Below are positions 1 to 7,175 of a DNA stretch of 54,249 bases, one piece after another. The DNA is from Saprospiraceae bacterium (lineage in GTDB: Bacteria > Bacteroidota > Bacteroidia > Chitinophagales > Saprospiraceae): positions 1-54,249 of the forward strand of contig JAIXOO010000429.1 of the NCBI GenBank assembly GCA_027486765.1, in the 5' to 3' direction. The number at the start of each line of letters is the position of its first letter. The stretch's first letter is position 1. The notes under the pieces were generated by a model. The model saw only the letters and a program-made list of their open reading frames with translations, was not told the origin of the DNA and did no database searches. Position numbers and translations under genes: made by a program.

Positions 1-747
1 GCGCATGTAGGAAGGAATGGCCCGATTGCCGTCGGCGTGCAGGATGCCGTAAGGGAAATCGCTGGGTTCGAGCAAAGCCAGTACCTTTTCCTGCTTGCAG
101 AAATTGAAAAACTGCTCGCGGCGTTTGCGCAGCAGGTTTTGGAATTGGAAGGCTTGGGGGGTAGAGCGTCGGCTGTGGTAGCCGATGAGCAGATCGTTGG
201 GGTCGGGATTTTCAGCGGCTTGTTGCAAAAGGGCGGGGGATAATTTTTGGGCAAAAGGCTGAAATACATTGCTCACGGGATGGTAATAAGCGCCAAGGAG
301 TAATATTTTCCCTTTTAATCTTCCTTTCAGGCCATAAATGGAATCCAGAGTGGGAAGGTAAATGACTTCACCGGTTTGTGCCCCTTGGGTAGAGGTGGTA
401 TAGGCCAAGGGGTATGCCTGAATGTGGCTGTACTGGGGCTCGATCATTTTTACGTGAAAATCCTTTACTGACCAACCGCGCTGGCCTTTGTCGAAGGACT
501 GGAGTTGGGTGTTGGGGATGCCCCAGGATTTGAGCTGTTGTTGGGCCCAAAGGGCGGCCTGGTAGTAGTTGGGGGTGCCCATCAGCCGGGGGCCATGTAC
601 GTCGGCCAATTGGCTCAGGGTGTGCATGACTTGGGAGTTGCGGGCGGATTCCTGGCGGATGGCGGTTAGGATGGAGTTGTCGGATTGGGCTGGTGCCTGG
701 CGCAGGGTAAGCAGGCTGAAAAGCAAAAGAAGAATCTGGTGTTTCAT
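1..747 (-). CDS. Secreted M28-family metallopeptidase, N-terminal part (cut by window edge)
   Basis: The minus-strand reading frame runs without a stop from an ATG at 747 to base 1, giving the first 249 residues of a longer protein. It opens with a signal peptide (MKHQILLLLFSLLTLRQAPAQ, cut after AQ). Next comes a segment typical of secreted Bacteroidota M28 aminopeptidases: TLSQLADVHGPRLMGTPNY, then AALWAQQQLKSWGI, then a PA-like insertion with KGKILLLG. The zinc-binding catalytic half would lie beyond the window edge, so activity cannot be judged. The family cleaves N-terminal residues from peptides in the periplasm or outside the cell. A misleading shorter ORF (368-751) lies in another frame and should be ignored. 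Family assignment is by remembered motif pattern. Confidence 0.8.
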   Translation of the reverse strand, partial: MKHQILLLLFSLLTLRQAPAQSDNSILTAIRQESARNSQVMHTLSQLADVHGPRLMGTPNYYQAALWAQQQLKSWGIPNTQLQSFDKGQRGWSVKDFHVKMIEPQYSHIQAYPLAYTTSTQGAQTGEVIYLPTLDSIYGLKGRLKGKILLLGAYYHPVSNVFQPFAQKLSPALLQQAAENPDPNDLLIGYHSRRSTPQAFQFQNLLRKRREQFFNFCKQEKVLALLEPSDFPYGILHADGNRAIPSYMR

Positions 748-853
748 GCAAAAGGTGTTTTGGGTAGAATGGTGATAGGTAAACGCCAAGTTGATTGAAA
801 AAACACTGATATTGTAACCGATAAAATGCGGAGCAAGTATTAATTTGTGTAAA

Positions 854-1468
854 TCAAAACGCCAATAGATGATCATTAAAAGGTTGATCCAAAGCTGACT
901 GCCGGTACCTTTCGTAGTGATAAAAACTATATTCTTTGCCTTCATATGTTAACGACAAAAATTGTCCATATACTCCAATGTAGCAATGACCAATGCTGCT
1001 TGTGTTTAAAATAATTCCACAGAAGCCGCCACAGTTGCCATGCAAAACCCAGGTCTTGATCAGCCATTCATTCTGAACCCTTTTTGAATAAACACTTTCC
1101 AAAAAAGGGTGATTGAATTGATCAGTTTTAACATCATAAAAGGAAGGGCCTTCTATTAAAATATAGCTCAACTCATCTGGATAATGGCTAATAAAATTCG
1201 AAGAATCAAATACCTTGATTATATGTTGATTTTCCTGGAATGCTATAAAATAATCTTCGCAAATTTGGAATGCGAATTCGGGCGTGAACTCGAAATCTAA
1301 ATCGAGTGCACGTTTTTTCTCTATACTGTGGTTAATCCCCGAGATAACCAAGTCTGCCTTTTCTACTCCAGTATTGATATAGAAGAGCTTAATCGCTTCT
1401 GGGATTTGAACAAAACTTAACTGTTCTGTACAATTAAATTCCTCAGGTGTTAAAAAAAAACGTGGCAT
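854..1468 (-). CDS. Hypothetical protein, possibly SMI1/KNR4-like
   Basis: This is a 204-residue cytosolic-looking protein with no signal peptide or membrane segment. The start (MPRFFLTPEEF) is followed by a pattern reminiscent of SMI1/KNR4 (SUKH) proteins, such as IPEAIKLFYINTG near residues 22-34, but the match is weak and the rest is not recognised. The C-terminal half is rich in aromatic residues and has several Cys (NCGGFCG around 145-151). The gene is clearly richer in A/T than its neighbours and sits next to the tRNA cluster, which is compatible with acquisition by transfer. No toxin partner is visible beside it, so an immunity role is only a guess. Confidence 0.5.
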   Translation of the reverse strand: MPRFFLTPEEFNCTEQLSFVQIPEAIKLFYINTGVEKADLVISGINHSIEKKRALDLDFEFTPEFAFQICEDYFIAFQENQHIIKVFDSSNFISHYPDELSYILIEGPSFYDVKTDQFNHPFLESVYSKRVQNEWLIKTWVLHGNCGGFCGIILNTSSIGHCYIGVYGQFLSLTYEGKEYSFYHYERYRQSALDQPFNDHLLAF

Positions 1469-1496
1469 TTTTTATCATTTACAAGGACAAATATAG

Positions 1497-1570
1497 CACT
1501 CCCGACGGGATTCGAACCCGCAATATCCGCATAGAAAGTGCGGAGGCTTAGCCAGTTTGCCAACAGGAGC
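1497..1570 (-). tRNA. tRNA-Glu (TTC), atypical
   Basis: Read on the minus strand, a full cloverleaf forms. The acceptor stem is GCTCCTG/CGGGAGT (with two G-U pairs), the D arm has a long loop, the anticodon stem is CCGCA/TGCGG and the T arm is GCGGG-TTCGAAT-CCCGT. The discriminator base is G, as expected for Glu. The seven-base anticodon loop CTTTCTA gives anticodon TTC (bases 1534-1536). Position 37 would be U, which is very unusual because it is nearly always a purine. No CCA is encoded. Confidence 0.65.
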
Positions 1571-1575
1571 AAAAT

Positions 1576-1613
1576 AGGGTGTGGGTGTGAAAGTGTGAGT
1601 GTGGGTGTGTTGG
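1576..1613. repeat. Dispersed GTGTGGGTGTGAAAGTGTGA repeat, copy 1
   Basis: This C/A- (or G/T-) rich repeat fills the spacer between the Glu and Arg tRNAs. It reads as GGGTGTGGGTGTGAAAGTG followed by GAGTGTGGGTGTGTTGG. The same unit occurs at 1816-1855 and, in reverse orientation, at 14857-14895 and 15012-15055. It does not resemble any coding sequence. Confidence 0.8.
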
Positions 1614-1658
1614 AGCAGCCCAATGTGGTCGCCTAACACCCAAGGTTTAGTTCCATTG

Positions 1659-1729
1659 TAGCCTTGCAGGGACTCGAACCCCAATCTTCAGATTCGTAAT
1701 CTGATGTCCTTCCATTGAACGACAAAGCT
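1659..1729 (-). tRNA. tRNA-Arg (ACG)
   Basis: The minus strand folds as acceptor AGCTTTG/CAAGGCT with discriminator A, D stem GTTC/GGAC, anticodon stem TCAGA/TCTGA and T arm TGGGG-TTCGAGT-CCCTG. The anticodon loop TTACGAA gives ACG (bases 1695-1697), an arginine isoacceptor normally converted to ICG by TadA. Position 37 is A, as is normal. No CCA is encoded. It lies 88 bp from the Glu tRNA and 8 bp from the Pro tRNA on the same strand, so joint transcription is likely. Confidence 0.75.
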
Positions 1730-1737
1730 ATAAACAG

Positions 1738-1811
1738 TGCAGGAGGCCCGATTCGAACGGGCATTCCCTTGTCCCCAAGGCAAGTCTCTTAGCCAATTAG
1801 ATGACTCCTAC
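1738..1811 (-). tRNA. tRNA-Pro (TGG)
   Basis: The acceptor stem is GTAGGAG/CTCCTGC with discriminator A. The T arm is GCCCG-TTCGAAT-CGGGC. The anticodon loop CTTGGGG gives TGG (bases 1775-1777), reading proline codons. The last anticodon-stem pair is C-A, a mismatch. The D arm lacks the usual G at position 10. These deviations make it unlike the common bacterial Pro(TGG) sequence, so it may be an accessory copy. Confidence 0.65.
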
Positions 1812-1815
1812 AAGA

Positions 1816-1855
1816 ATGGGTGTGGGTGTGAAAGTGTGATGGTGTGGGTGTGGTG
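1816..1855. repeat. Dispersed GTGTGGGTGTGAAAGTGTGA repeat, copy 2
   Basis: This is the second copy of the repeat in the tRNA cluster, filling the spacer between the Pro and Asp tRNAs. It reads ATGGGTGTGGGTGTGAAAG followed by TGTGATGGTGTGGGTGTGG and has the same orientation as copy 1. Confidence 0.8.
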
Positions 1856-1879
1856 GCCTTCCATTCCCTCTCGATTTTG

Positions 1880-1951
1880 CGGTACCGACGGGACTCGAAC
1901 CCGCAACTTGAGGATAGACAATCCCCTGCTCTACCATTGAACTACAGCACC
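1880..1951 (-). tRNA. tRNA-Asp (GTC), atypical anticodon loop
   Basis: The cloverleaf is convincing: acceptor GGTGCTG/CGGTACC, discriminator G (the Asp identity base), canonical D arm (TAGTTCAATGGTAGAGCA), anticodon stem GGGGA/TCCTC and T arm GCGGG-TTCGAGT-CCCGT. The anticodon loop TTGTCTA gives GTC (bases 1917-1919). As in the Glu tRNA of this cluster, position 37 is U followed by A. It is the first tRNA of the minus-strand cluster. Confidence 0.75.
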
Positions 1952-2029
1952 CTATCGTGTGTGATCTTGTTGGAGTAACCCTCGCGGTTACCCAGCGCAT
2001 CAGAGAAATACCAGTTCGAGGATTACCAG

Positions 2030-2092
2030 CCAACCCACGGATTTATCCGTGGGAGGCCACGCCACTGCTTAACCCATGGCTTTAGCCGTGGG
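2030..2092. repeat. Two REP-like palindromes
   Basis: Two short palindromes stand side by side: CCCACGGATTTATCCGTGGG (2034-2053) and CCCATGGCTTTAGCCGTGGG (2073-2092). The first, with its flanks CCAA and AGGCCAC, is the reverse-orientation copy of the element at 14745-14780 and 14902-14937. The wider stretch 1952-2308 has no gene I can support. It also holds another small hairpin at about 1973-1995 (GGGTAACCgcgaGGGTTAC type) and a possible degenerate tRNA-like fold at 2093-2180. Confidence 0.75.
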
Positions 2093-2308
2093 ATCACCCA
2101 CGCTCTCGAACCTCAGCACCCTCCCGATCTCGGATCGGTCGCGCTGCCGGAGAAGCCTGGCGTCGGAGTACTGCGGTGATAAAAGATGAGCGTGTCATGT
2201 GGACAGGTTTTTGACCTTTAATTGTTGAATTGTAGGTGTTAACCGGGGCTCTGGAGATTAAGTTCCCGCCTAGTTATTTTTTAAAAAAATATTTAAGCTA
2301 CCTCTGCG

Positions 2309-2411
2309 GTGCCCCTTCAGTGTCTAAAGTTTCTTAGGTGGTAAAAAACAAAACCTGCGAAGCAGGGTACTCTTTCACCACCTAAGAAACTTTAGGCACT
2401 GAAGGAACACC
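2309..2411. repeat. About 100-bp inverted repeat, family IR-A copy 1
   Basis: The left arm (2309-2345: GGTG..CCTTCAGTGTCTAAAG then TTTCTTAGGTGGTAAA) pairs almost perfectly with the right arm (2373-2411), giving a stem of roughly 37 bp. The 27-bp loop carries its own CCTGCgaaGCAGG hairpin. Related copies are at 40935-41040 and 49165-49256. This copy lies between the typA terminator and the tRNA cluster. It could be a miniature mobile element, an RNA hairpin or both. Confidence 0.85.
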
Positions 2412-2427
2412 TTAGTACTGAAAAACA

Positions 2428-2460
2428 AAAAGGCCTCCAGCAACTTGCTGAAAGCCTTTT
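2428..2460 (-). terminator. Intrinsic terminator of typA
   Basis: On the minus strand, AAGGC-ttt-CAGCAA-g-TTGCTG-gag-GCCTT is followed by a run of T with a single G. It lies 25 bp past the typA stop, as expected for a Rho-independent terminator. Confidence 0.8.
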
Positions 2461-2484
2461 CATTCTTCGTCGGAGTGAGGAAAA

Positions 2485-4305
2485 CTATTCTTCCACCAAC
2501 TCAACCGTCTGCTTGTTTGAGGAGCGTTTGCGCTCGTGCTCTTTCAGGTAGATTTTGCGCAAGCGGATGTTGGCAGGCGTTACTTCTACGTATTCGTCTT
2601 CTTGGATGTATTCCAGTGCCTCTTCCAAGGTGAAGCGGCGAGGTGGAATCAAGCGGATTTTATCATCGGAGCCAGAAGCCCGTACGTTGGTCAATTTTTT
2701 GGTCACCGTCAGGTTGATGATCATGTCACCGGGGCGGCTGTTTTCGCCTACAACCTGGCCTTCGTAGATGTCTTCGTTGGTGCCAATGAAGAAGGTACCG
2801 CGATCTTGCAAGTTGTTAATGGAGTAAGGAATGGATTTTCCGGGATCCTTACTGATCAATGAACCGTTGGTGCGGCCAGGAATTTCGCCACGGTGTGGCT
2901 GGAAGCTAAGTAGGCGGTGGGTCATTACTGCTTCACCAGCCGTTTGAGTCAACATTTGGCTACGCAAACCAATGATGCCACGTGATGGAATTTCAAAGCG
3001 CAGGATCATCCGATCGCCTTTTGGCTCCATAGATGTCATCATACCTTTGCGGCGAGTCACCATTTCGATGGCCTTACCCGAAACGTTTTCAGGTAAATCG
3101 ATGGTCATGTCTTCCACTGGTTCGTGGAGTTGACCGTCAATGCGCTTCATGATAACCTGTGGCTGACCAATTTGTAGTTCGTAACCTTCGCGGCGCATGG
3201 TTTCGATGAGTACTGCAAGGTGCAATACCCCACGGCCAAATACCCGCCAGGAATCCGCAGAATCGGTTTCCATCAATCGCAGAGCCAGGTTTTTTTCCAA
3301 TTCCTTCTCCAAACGCTCTTTGATGTGGCGAGAAGTAACAAACTTGCCTTCCTGACCAAAGAACGGAGAGTCATTGATGGTAAACAACATGCTCATCGTA
3401 GGCTCGTCGATGGTGATGGGTGGCAAAGCTTCAGGAGCGTCGATATCGGCGATGGTATCCCCAATTTCAAAACCTTCGATGCCTACCAGCGCACAAATTT
3501 CACCGGCAGTAACTTCTTCAGCTTTCATTTTTTCAAAGCCTTCGAAGACGTACAAACCACGTACCCGGCTCTTAACGAAAGAACCATCTTTTTTGCAAAG
3601 GTTTACAAACTGGCCATCCTTGAGGGTGCCACGATTGAGGCGACCAATGGCAATCCGACCAATGAAGCTGGAATAATCCAGTGAAGTGATCAGCAATTGC
3701 GTGTTGCCTTCGGTTACGTGTGGAGCAGGAATGTGCTCTACGATCGCATCCAAAAGGGGGACGATGCTGTCGGTCTTTTCTTTCCAGTCGGGGCTGAACC
3801 AACCACCTTTACCCGAACCAAAGAGGGTAGGGAAGTCCAATTGTTCTTCGGTAGCATCCAGGTTTACCATCAGGTCGAAAACGGCTTCGTGCACGTCGTC
3901 GGGCTTACAGTTTTCTTTGTCTACCTTATTGACGACTACAATTGGTTTTTTGCCCATTTCGAGGGCCTTTTGCAACACAAACCGGGTCTGTGGCATTGGG
4001 CCTTCAAAAGCATCTACCAACAGGAGTACGCCATCAGCCATATTGAGTACCCGCTCAACCTCTCCACCAAAATCGGAGTGACCAGGGGTGTCAATGATGT
4101 TAATCTTGTAATTTTTGTAGCGGATGGACACGTTTTTGGCCAGGATCGTGATGCCACGTTCCCGCTCCAAATCGTTGCTGTCCATGATCAATTCACCGGG
4201 CCGTTCGTGGTCTTTGAATAATTTGCCGAGGGCAATCATTTTGTCAACCAGGGTCGTTTTGCCGTGGTCTACGTGGGCGATAATAGCAATGTTACGCAGT
4301 TCCAT
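2485..4305 (-). CDS. typA: Ribosome-associated GTPase TypA/BipA
   Basis: TypA (BipA) is an EF-G-like translational GTPase that binds the ribosome under stress and helps 50S assembly. The 606-residue length is normal. Visible motifs are G1 AHVDHGKTTL (residues 9-18), switch II DTPGHSDFGGEV and G4 NKVDK. An EF-G-type beta-barrel and the TypA-specific C-terminal region with PSRGIIGLRSQ follow. The start MELRNIAIIAHVDHG at 4305 is chosen over an upstream in-frame ATG at 4353, because it matches the usual family N-terminus and the extra 16 residues look non-coding. The gene is monocistronic with its own terminator. Confidence 0.97.
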   Translation of the reverse strand: MELRNIAIIAHVDHGKTTLVDKMIALGKLFKDHERPGELIMDSNDLERERGITILAKNVSIRYKNYKINIIDTPGHSDFGGEVERVLNMADGVLLLVDAFEGPMPQTRFVLQKALEMGKKPIVVVNKVDKENCKPDDVHEAVFDLMVNLDATEEQLDFPTLFGSGKGGWFSPDWKEKTDSIVPLLDAIVEHIPAPHVTEGNTQLLITSLDYSSFIGRIAIGRLNRGTLKDGQFVNLCKKDGSFVKSRVRGLYVFEGFEKMKAEEVTAGEICALVGIEGFEIGDTIADIDAPEALPPITIDEPTMSMLFTINDSPFFGQEGKFVTSRHIKERLEKELEKNLALRLMETDSADSWRVFGRGVLHLAVLIETMRREGYELQIGQPQVIMKRIDGQLHEPVEDMTIDLPENVSGKAIEMVTRRKGMMTSMEPKGDRMILRFEIPSRGIIGLRSQMLTQTAGEAVMTHRLLSFQPHRGEIPGRTNGSLISKDPGKSIPYSINNLQDRGTFFIGTNEDIYEGQVVGENSRPGDMIINLTVTKKLTNVRASGSDDKIRLIPPRRFTLEEALEYIQEDEYVEVTPANIRLRKIYLKEHERKRSSNKQTVELVEE

Positions 4306-4483
4306 AAGAATTTTTTCGTCGGGAATTTGACGGCAAAAATGCGATTGCGTCACCCCCCTTTACTCAAACAAGGCGCAAAAGTAGGCATAATTCTAAGACC
4401 ATGCACGAAAAAGATGTTAATTATTTGAAAAGAAATGGTGAATGGGTTGAAAAAGAGTAGGTAAGAGCCATTAAAAAAAAATT

Positions 4484-4512
4484 GCGGAACCGTGCATTGC
4501 GCGCGATTCCGC
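4484..4512 (-). terminator. Terminator-like hairpin after the 91-residue gene
   Basis: GCGGAATCG...CGGTTCCGC pairs on the minus strand and is followed by a run of about nine T. It lies about 70 bp downstream of the stop at 4581. Confidence 0.65.
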
Positions 4513-4580
4513 TTAGTTTTTGAAAGGGTTCATTTTGCTGGCTTGAGTGAAACAAACAAAATTAAGAAGTGGCCATCGGA

Positions 4581-4856
4581 TTAAGATGCCAGGGAAAAGT
4601 TACGGACAACTTGCAAGTTGGTGGCCGGATTAGAAATCAGGTCAACTTTCAAGGTACAGCGTTCGTATTGCAGGGCGTAAGTTTGTTGTACGTGGGTCGG
4701 GTTTAGTTTGGCCATTTTTACCACTTTCGCGCCGACGTAAGCACCTACTTCCTCGCGGAAGTCGCTCATCATCGCTTGAATGTCGTGTACGACATTTCCT
4801 GCCTCTTGGTTTAAGAGCCCTACCGTAAGGGCCAATTTGATTTTTCGGATGTTCAT
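4581..4856 (-). CDS. Small hypothetical protein
   Basis: This 91-residue protein starts with MNIRKIKLALTVGLLNQEAG at 4856. An in-frame ATG further upstream (4913) would add 19 residues in a low-complexity AT-rich stretch and is less likely. The sequence is probably soluble and helical in its first half (VVHDIQAMMSDFREEVGAYVG), with a beta-rich second half (TYALQYERCTLKVDLIS). I do not recognise a family. The approximately 490-bp AT-rich region upstream probably holds its promoter. Confidence 0.6.
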   Translation of the reverse strand: MNIRKIKLALTVGLLNQEAGNVVHDIQAMMSDFREEVGAYVGAKVVKMAKLNPTHVQQTYALQYERCTLKVDLISNPATNLQVVRNFSLAS

Positions 4857-5361
4857 GACGTTTGAATATGTAAATGGGTTTTTGACAAAATTTTTCGCTC
4901 GAAAGCTTTCCAATAAAACCGATTTTATTGGGCAGATGTTGCTTAATGAAGTTTTAAAGTCCTGTTAATGTTTTTAAAAAACCTTAACACTTTATTTAAG
5001 CAATGTTCCGCTGTGCTTCGACTTTTGTTTAAGCTTTACTATGTAAACGTTAAACAAGATCGATTGTTGAAAATAAGTACGGAGTAAATCCTCTTTTGGA
5101 TTTCGTTTTACTGCTTTTTCTTTCTCTTAGTGTGTTTTACCGAAAGAAAGTTCCAATGGCCGCCCTTTTTTGTCAACAAAGACTAGGATTTAGGTGCAAT
5201 TGGTTGGTTAAAACAGCAATGTTCTTTCACATTGCCGATTTGCCATCAAAGACGTAGTATAGATGCATAAGGATGCATCTACCCCTATTGTACTCGCCGA
5301 AATGAATAAAATTTAGGTTGAAGTGCAGGAAAGGTGGGACGAAGGGAAAAAATAAAATAAG
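4857..5361. other. 505-bp AT-rich intergenic region
   Basis: I see no gene here. It contains a perfect small hairpin AGATGCAT-AAGG-ATGCATCT (5261-5280). There are also paired TTGCTTAA (about 4937) and TTTAAGCAA (about 4995) segments that could form a larger stem. Base composition is distinctly AT-rich. The region separates two minus-strand genes and probably carries the promoter of the small gene at 4581-4856. Confidence 0.6.
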
Positions 5362-5399
5362 GTTAAAGCAGGCCATTTGGCCAAATGGCCTGCTTTAAC
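5362..5399 (-). terminator. Perfect 38-bp palindrome, terminator of the iron exporter gene
   Basis: GTTAAAGCAGGCCATTTGG is followed directly by its exact reverse complement. It begins 4 bp after the stop codon at 5403. On the minus strand it is followed by a T-rich tract, fitting an intrinsic terminator. Confidence 0.8.
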
Positions 5400-5402
5400 T
5401 GT

Positions 5403-6500
5403 CTACCCAGCCAGCGAAACGCCAATAACTTTTCCGATGCCATAAGTAATCGCAGCCGCGATCAGTCCAAAAAATACCTGCCGAAATCCGGAAAACCACA
5501 CACTTTTTCCAGTAAATAAGGTGATGGCTGCTCCGATGCCAAATAACCCCAAGGCACTCAAGACGGAGCTATACAATATGGCTTTGAATCCACTGGTGAA
5601 TAAAAAAGGGAATACCGGAATAATGGCCCCAATGGCAAACAAAACAAAAGAATACAAAGCTGCTTCAATCGCCGAACCTTTGAGTTCTTCGGGATTGATG
5701 CCCAATTCTTCTTCGATCAAAACCTGATGGGCTCTGGCCGTATCCTTCATGATCTCAGCAGCCATACGTTCGGCCTCGATTTTATTGATGCCTTTGGCTT
5801 GATAAATCAACGACAATTCTTGCTGCTCTCCTTCGGGATTGGTTTCCAGTTCCTCTAATTCGATTTGAATCTGGTTTTCGTACAGCTCCTGCGAGCTTTT
5901 TACGGAAATCCATTCCCCCAAAGCCATGGACAAGGCCCCCGCCAGCAAACCGGCCAAACCCGCCACCAAAACGCCACTTTCGCCATCGCTAGCGCCAGCT
6001 ACGCCCATTACGAGGCTAAAGTTGGACACCAAACCATCGTTCCCGCCCAATACCGCTGCGCGCAAGGCATTGCCCCCTACCGAACGGTGCCTGCTTTCAA
6101 ACTTGGTGATGGCTTTGCTGCCTACCTTGGCCTCACCATTCAGGATGTTGCGCAAAATCTTGACGTGGTTGGTTTCAGCCCCGCTTACCGGGATGTTGGT
6201 TTTTTGTTTGGCTACCAAAATAGCGTTGGAGATGCTCTTTTCGGTATCCATCAAAACGCCGAGCACGTAGTCGTACCCAAAGATGCGTCCGATGGAATTC
6301 AAGGTTTTGGCTCGTCCTGACGGGCCCGGTAGCGCAGTTTCTGGTAAATTTTTGGCTTGTAAAAAAGCCAGGGCATGCCCTTTTTCAATGGCACTCATTT
6401 GGGTAAAAACCTCGGCGATCGCTGGATCTTCTTCGTGCTCGGCGAGCTTTTGATAAAGAAAACTGGCATCTACTTCGGTTTGGATACTTTTCATTGACAT
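5403..6500 (-). CDS. MbfA-like ferritin/VIT membrane iron exporter
   Basis: This 365-residue fusion of two domains moves Fe(II)/Mn(II) across the inner membrane. Residues 1 to about 130 are a ferritin/rubrerythrin-like four-helix domain with plausible metal ligands E9, E39 and H42 (EKGH) and a second ExxH (ETNH, about 108-111). Residues 140-365 form a VIT1/CCC1-type transporter of about five membrane helices (AAVLGGNDGLVSNFSLVMG, GALSMALGEWISV). The architecture matches membrane-bound ferritin A (MbfA) of alphaproteobacteria, which exports iron under iron excess. It starts 24 bp after wbqC and is probably the last gene of the operon with the giant adhesin and wbqC. A second Met at residue 3 is an alternative start. 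Confidence 0.88.
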   Translation of the reverse strand: MSMKSIQTEVDASFLYQKLAEHEEDPAIAEVFTQMSAIEKGHALAFLQAKNLPETALPGPSGRAKTLNSIGRIFGYDYVLGVLMDTEKSISNAILVAKQKTNIPVSGAETNHVKILRNILNGEAKVGSKAITKFESRHRSVGGNALRAAVLGGNDGLVSNFSLVMGVAGASDGESGVLVAGLAGLLAGALSMALGEWISVKSSQELYENQIQIELEELETNPEGEQQELSLIYQAKGINKIEAERMAAEIMKDTARAHQVLIEEELGINPEELKGSAIEAALYSFVLFAIGAIIPVFPFLFTSGFKAILYSSVLSALGLFGIGAAITLFTGKSVWFSGFRQVFFGLIAAAITYGIGKVIGVSLAG

Positions 6501-6524
6501 GTGCGTCGGGTTTGCACGGGTGGA

Positions 6525-7175
6525 TTATCGGGCACTTTTTTGCAGCACCAATAATGCTTGTGGGCCAGTGCAAAAAAGCAAATCCAATATACTCAAATTT
6601 TCCATAAACTGATACTTATAATTAAAAACCTGAGGGTAGGGTTCGGAAAAAAAATGCGGGTCGCTGGACAATTCGAGTTTGGGCGAGATGATTTGGCGCA
6701 AATCGAGCACACCTTCGGGAGCGGTAAAATGATAATCTTCGGTGTAGTGAATCGTTTTCCGCAGGTTGAGCAATTTGAGGAACATTTTTAGTAGGGCAGC
6801 ATTGTATTCACACAAATATTCAAAACGTTTGTCTCCGTTCAGCAGGGGCGCCAAAAAGGCGGCGTATTCCTCAAAATAAGGTGCACTGCCATAGGCATAG
6901 GTAATGGCCTCCCACTGTTTGGCCGGCCAAGTGGTTTTATAATCAATGCGCACTTCCCAAATGGGCGTTTGATGGTTTTTCCCTTTCACCAACGGAATCG
7001 ACAATCGCAACAGACCATTGGCTGAGGCAATTTGACAACGGTTGCGATAGCTGCCTTTTTGGTAATTTTCCCGATGCTCCACCCAAACGTTTTCGTACTG
7101 CAAAATTTTGGCGAAGTACTGCACGGGTGGACAAAACTGGGTACTCAACAATACGGTATTCGGACCATTCATCAT
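6525..7175 (-). CDS. wbqC: WbqC family protein
   Basis: The 216-residue protein has the WbqC-like signature: LLSTQFCPPVQYFAKI near the N-terminus, then YQKGSYRNRCQIASANGLL, LSIPL and a WEAITYAYGSAPYF segment. WbqC-like proteins occur in O-antigen and surface glycan clusters and widely in Bacteroidota. Their biochemical reaction is not established; sugar-nucleotide or aminotransfer-linked roles have been suggested. The start codon overlaps the stop of the giant surface protein (TAATG), so translation is probably coupled. A close link to surface glycans fits the neighbouring exported protein, but that is inference. Confidence 0.85.
   Translation of the reverse strand: MMNGPNTVLLSTQFCPPVQYFAKILQYENVWVEHRENYQKGSYRNRCQIASANGLLRLSIPLVKGKNHQTPIWEVRIDYKTTWPAKQWEAITYAYGSAPYFEEYAAFLAPLLNGDKRFEYLCEYNAALLKMFLKLLNLRKTIHYTEDYHFTAPEGVLDLRQIISPKLELSSDPHFFSEPYPQVFNYKYQFMENLSILDLLFCTGPQALLVLQKSAR

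Noticed and set aside
2093-2180. tRNA-like fold on the minus strand (ATCACC/GGTGAT ends, anticodon-like CCGATCTCGGATCGG hairpin, GGTTCGAGA)
   Set aside because: The T stem does not pair, the base before the anticodon would be C instead of T and too many bases precede the anticodon stem. I keep it only as a possible degenerate tRNA remnant.
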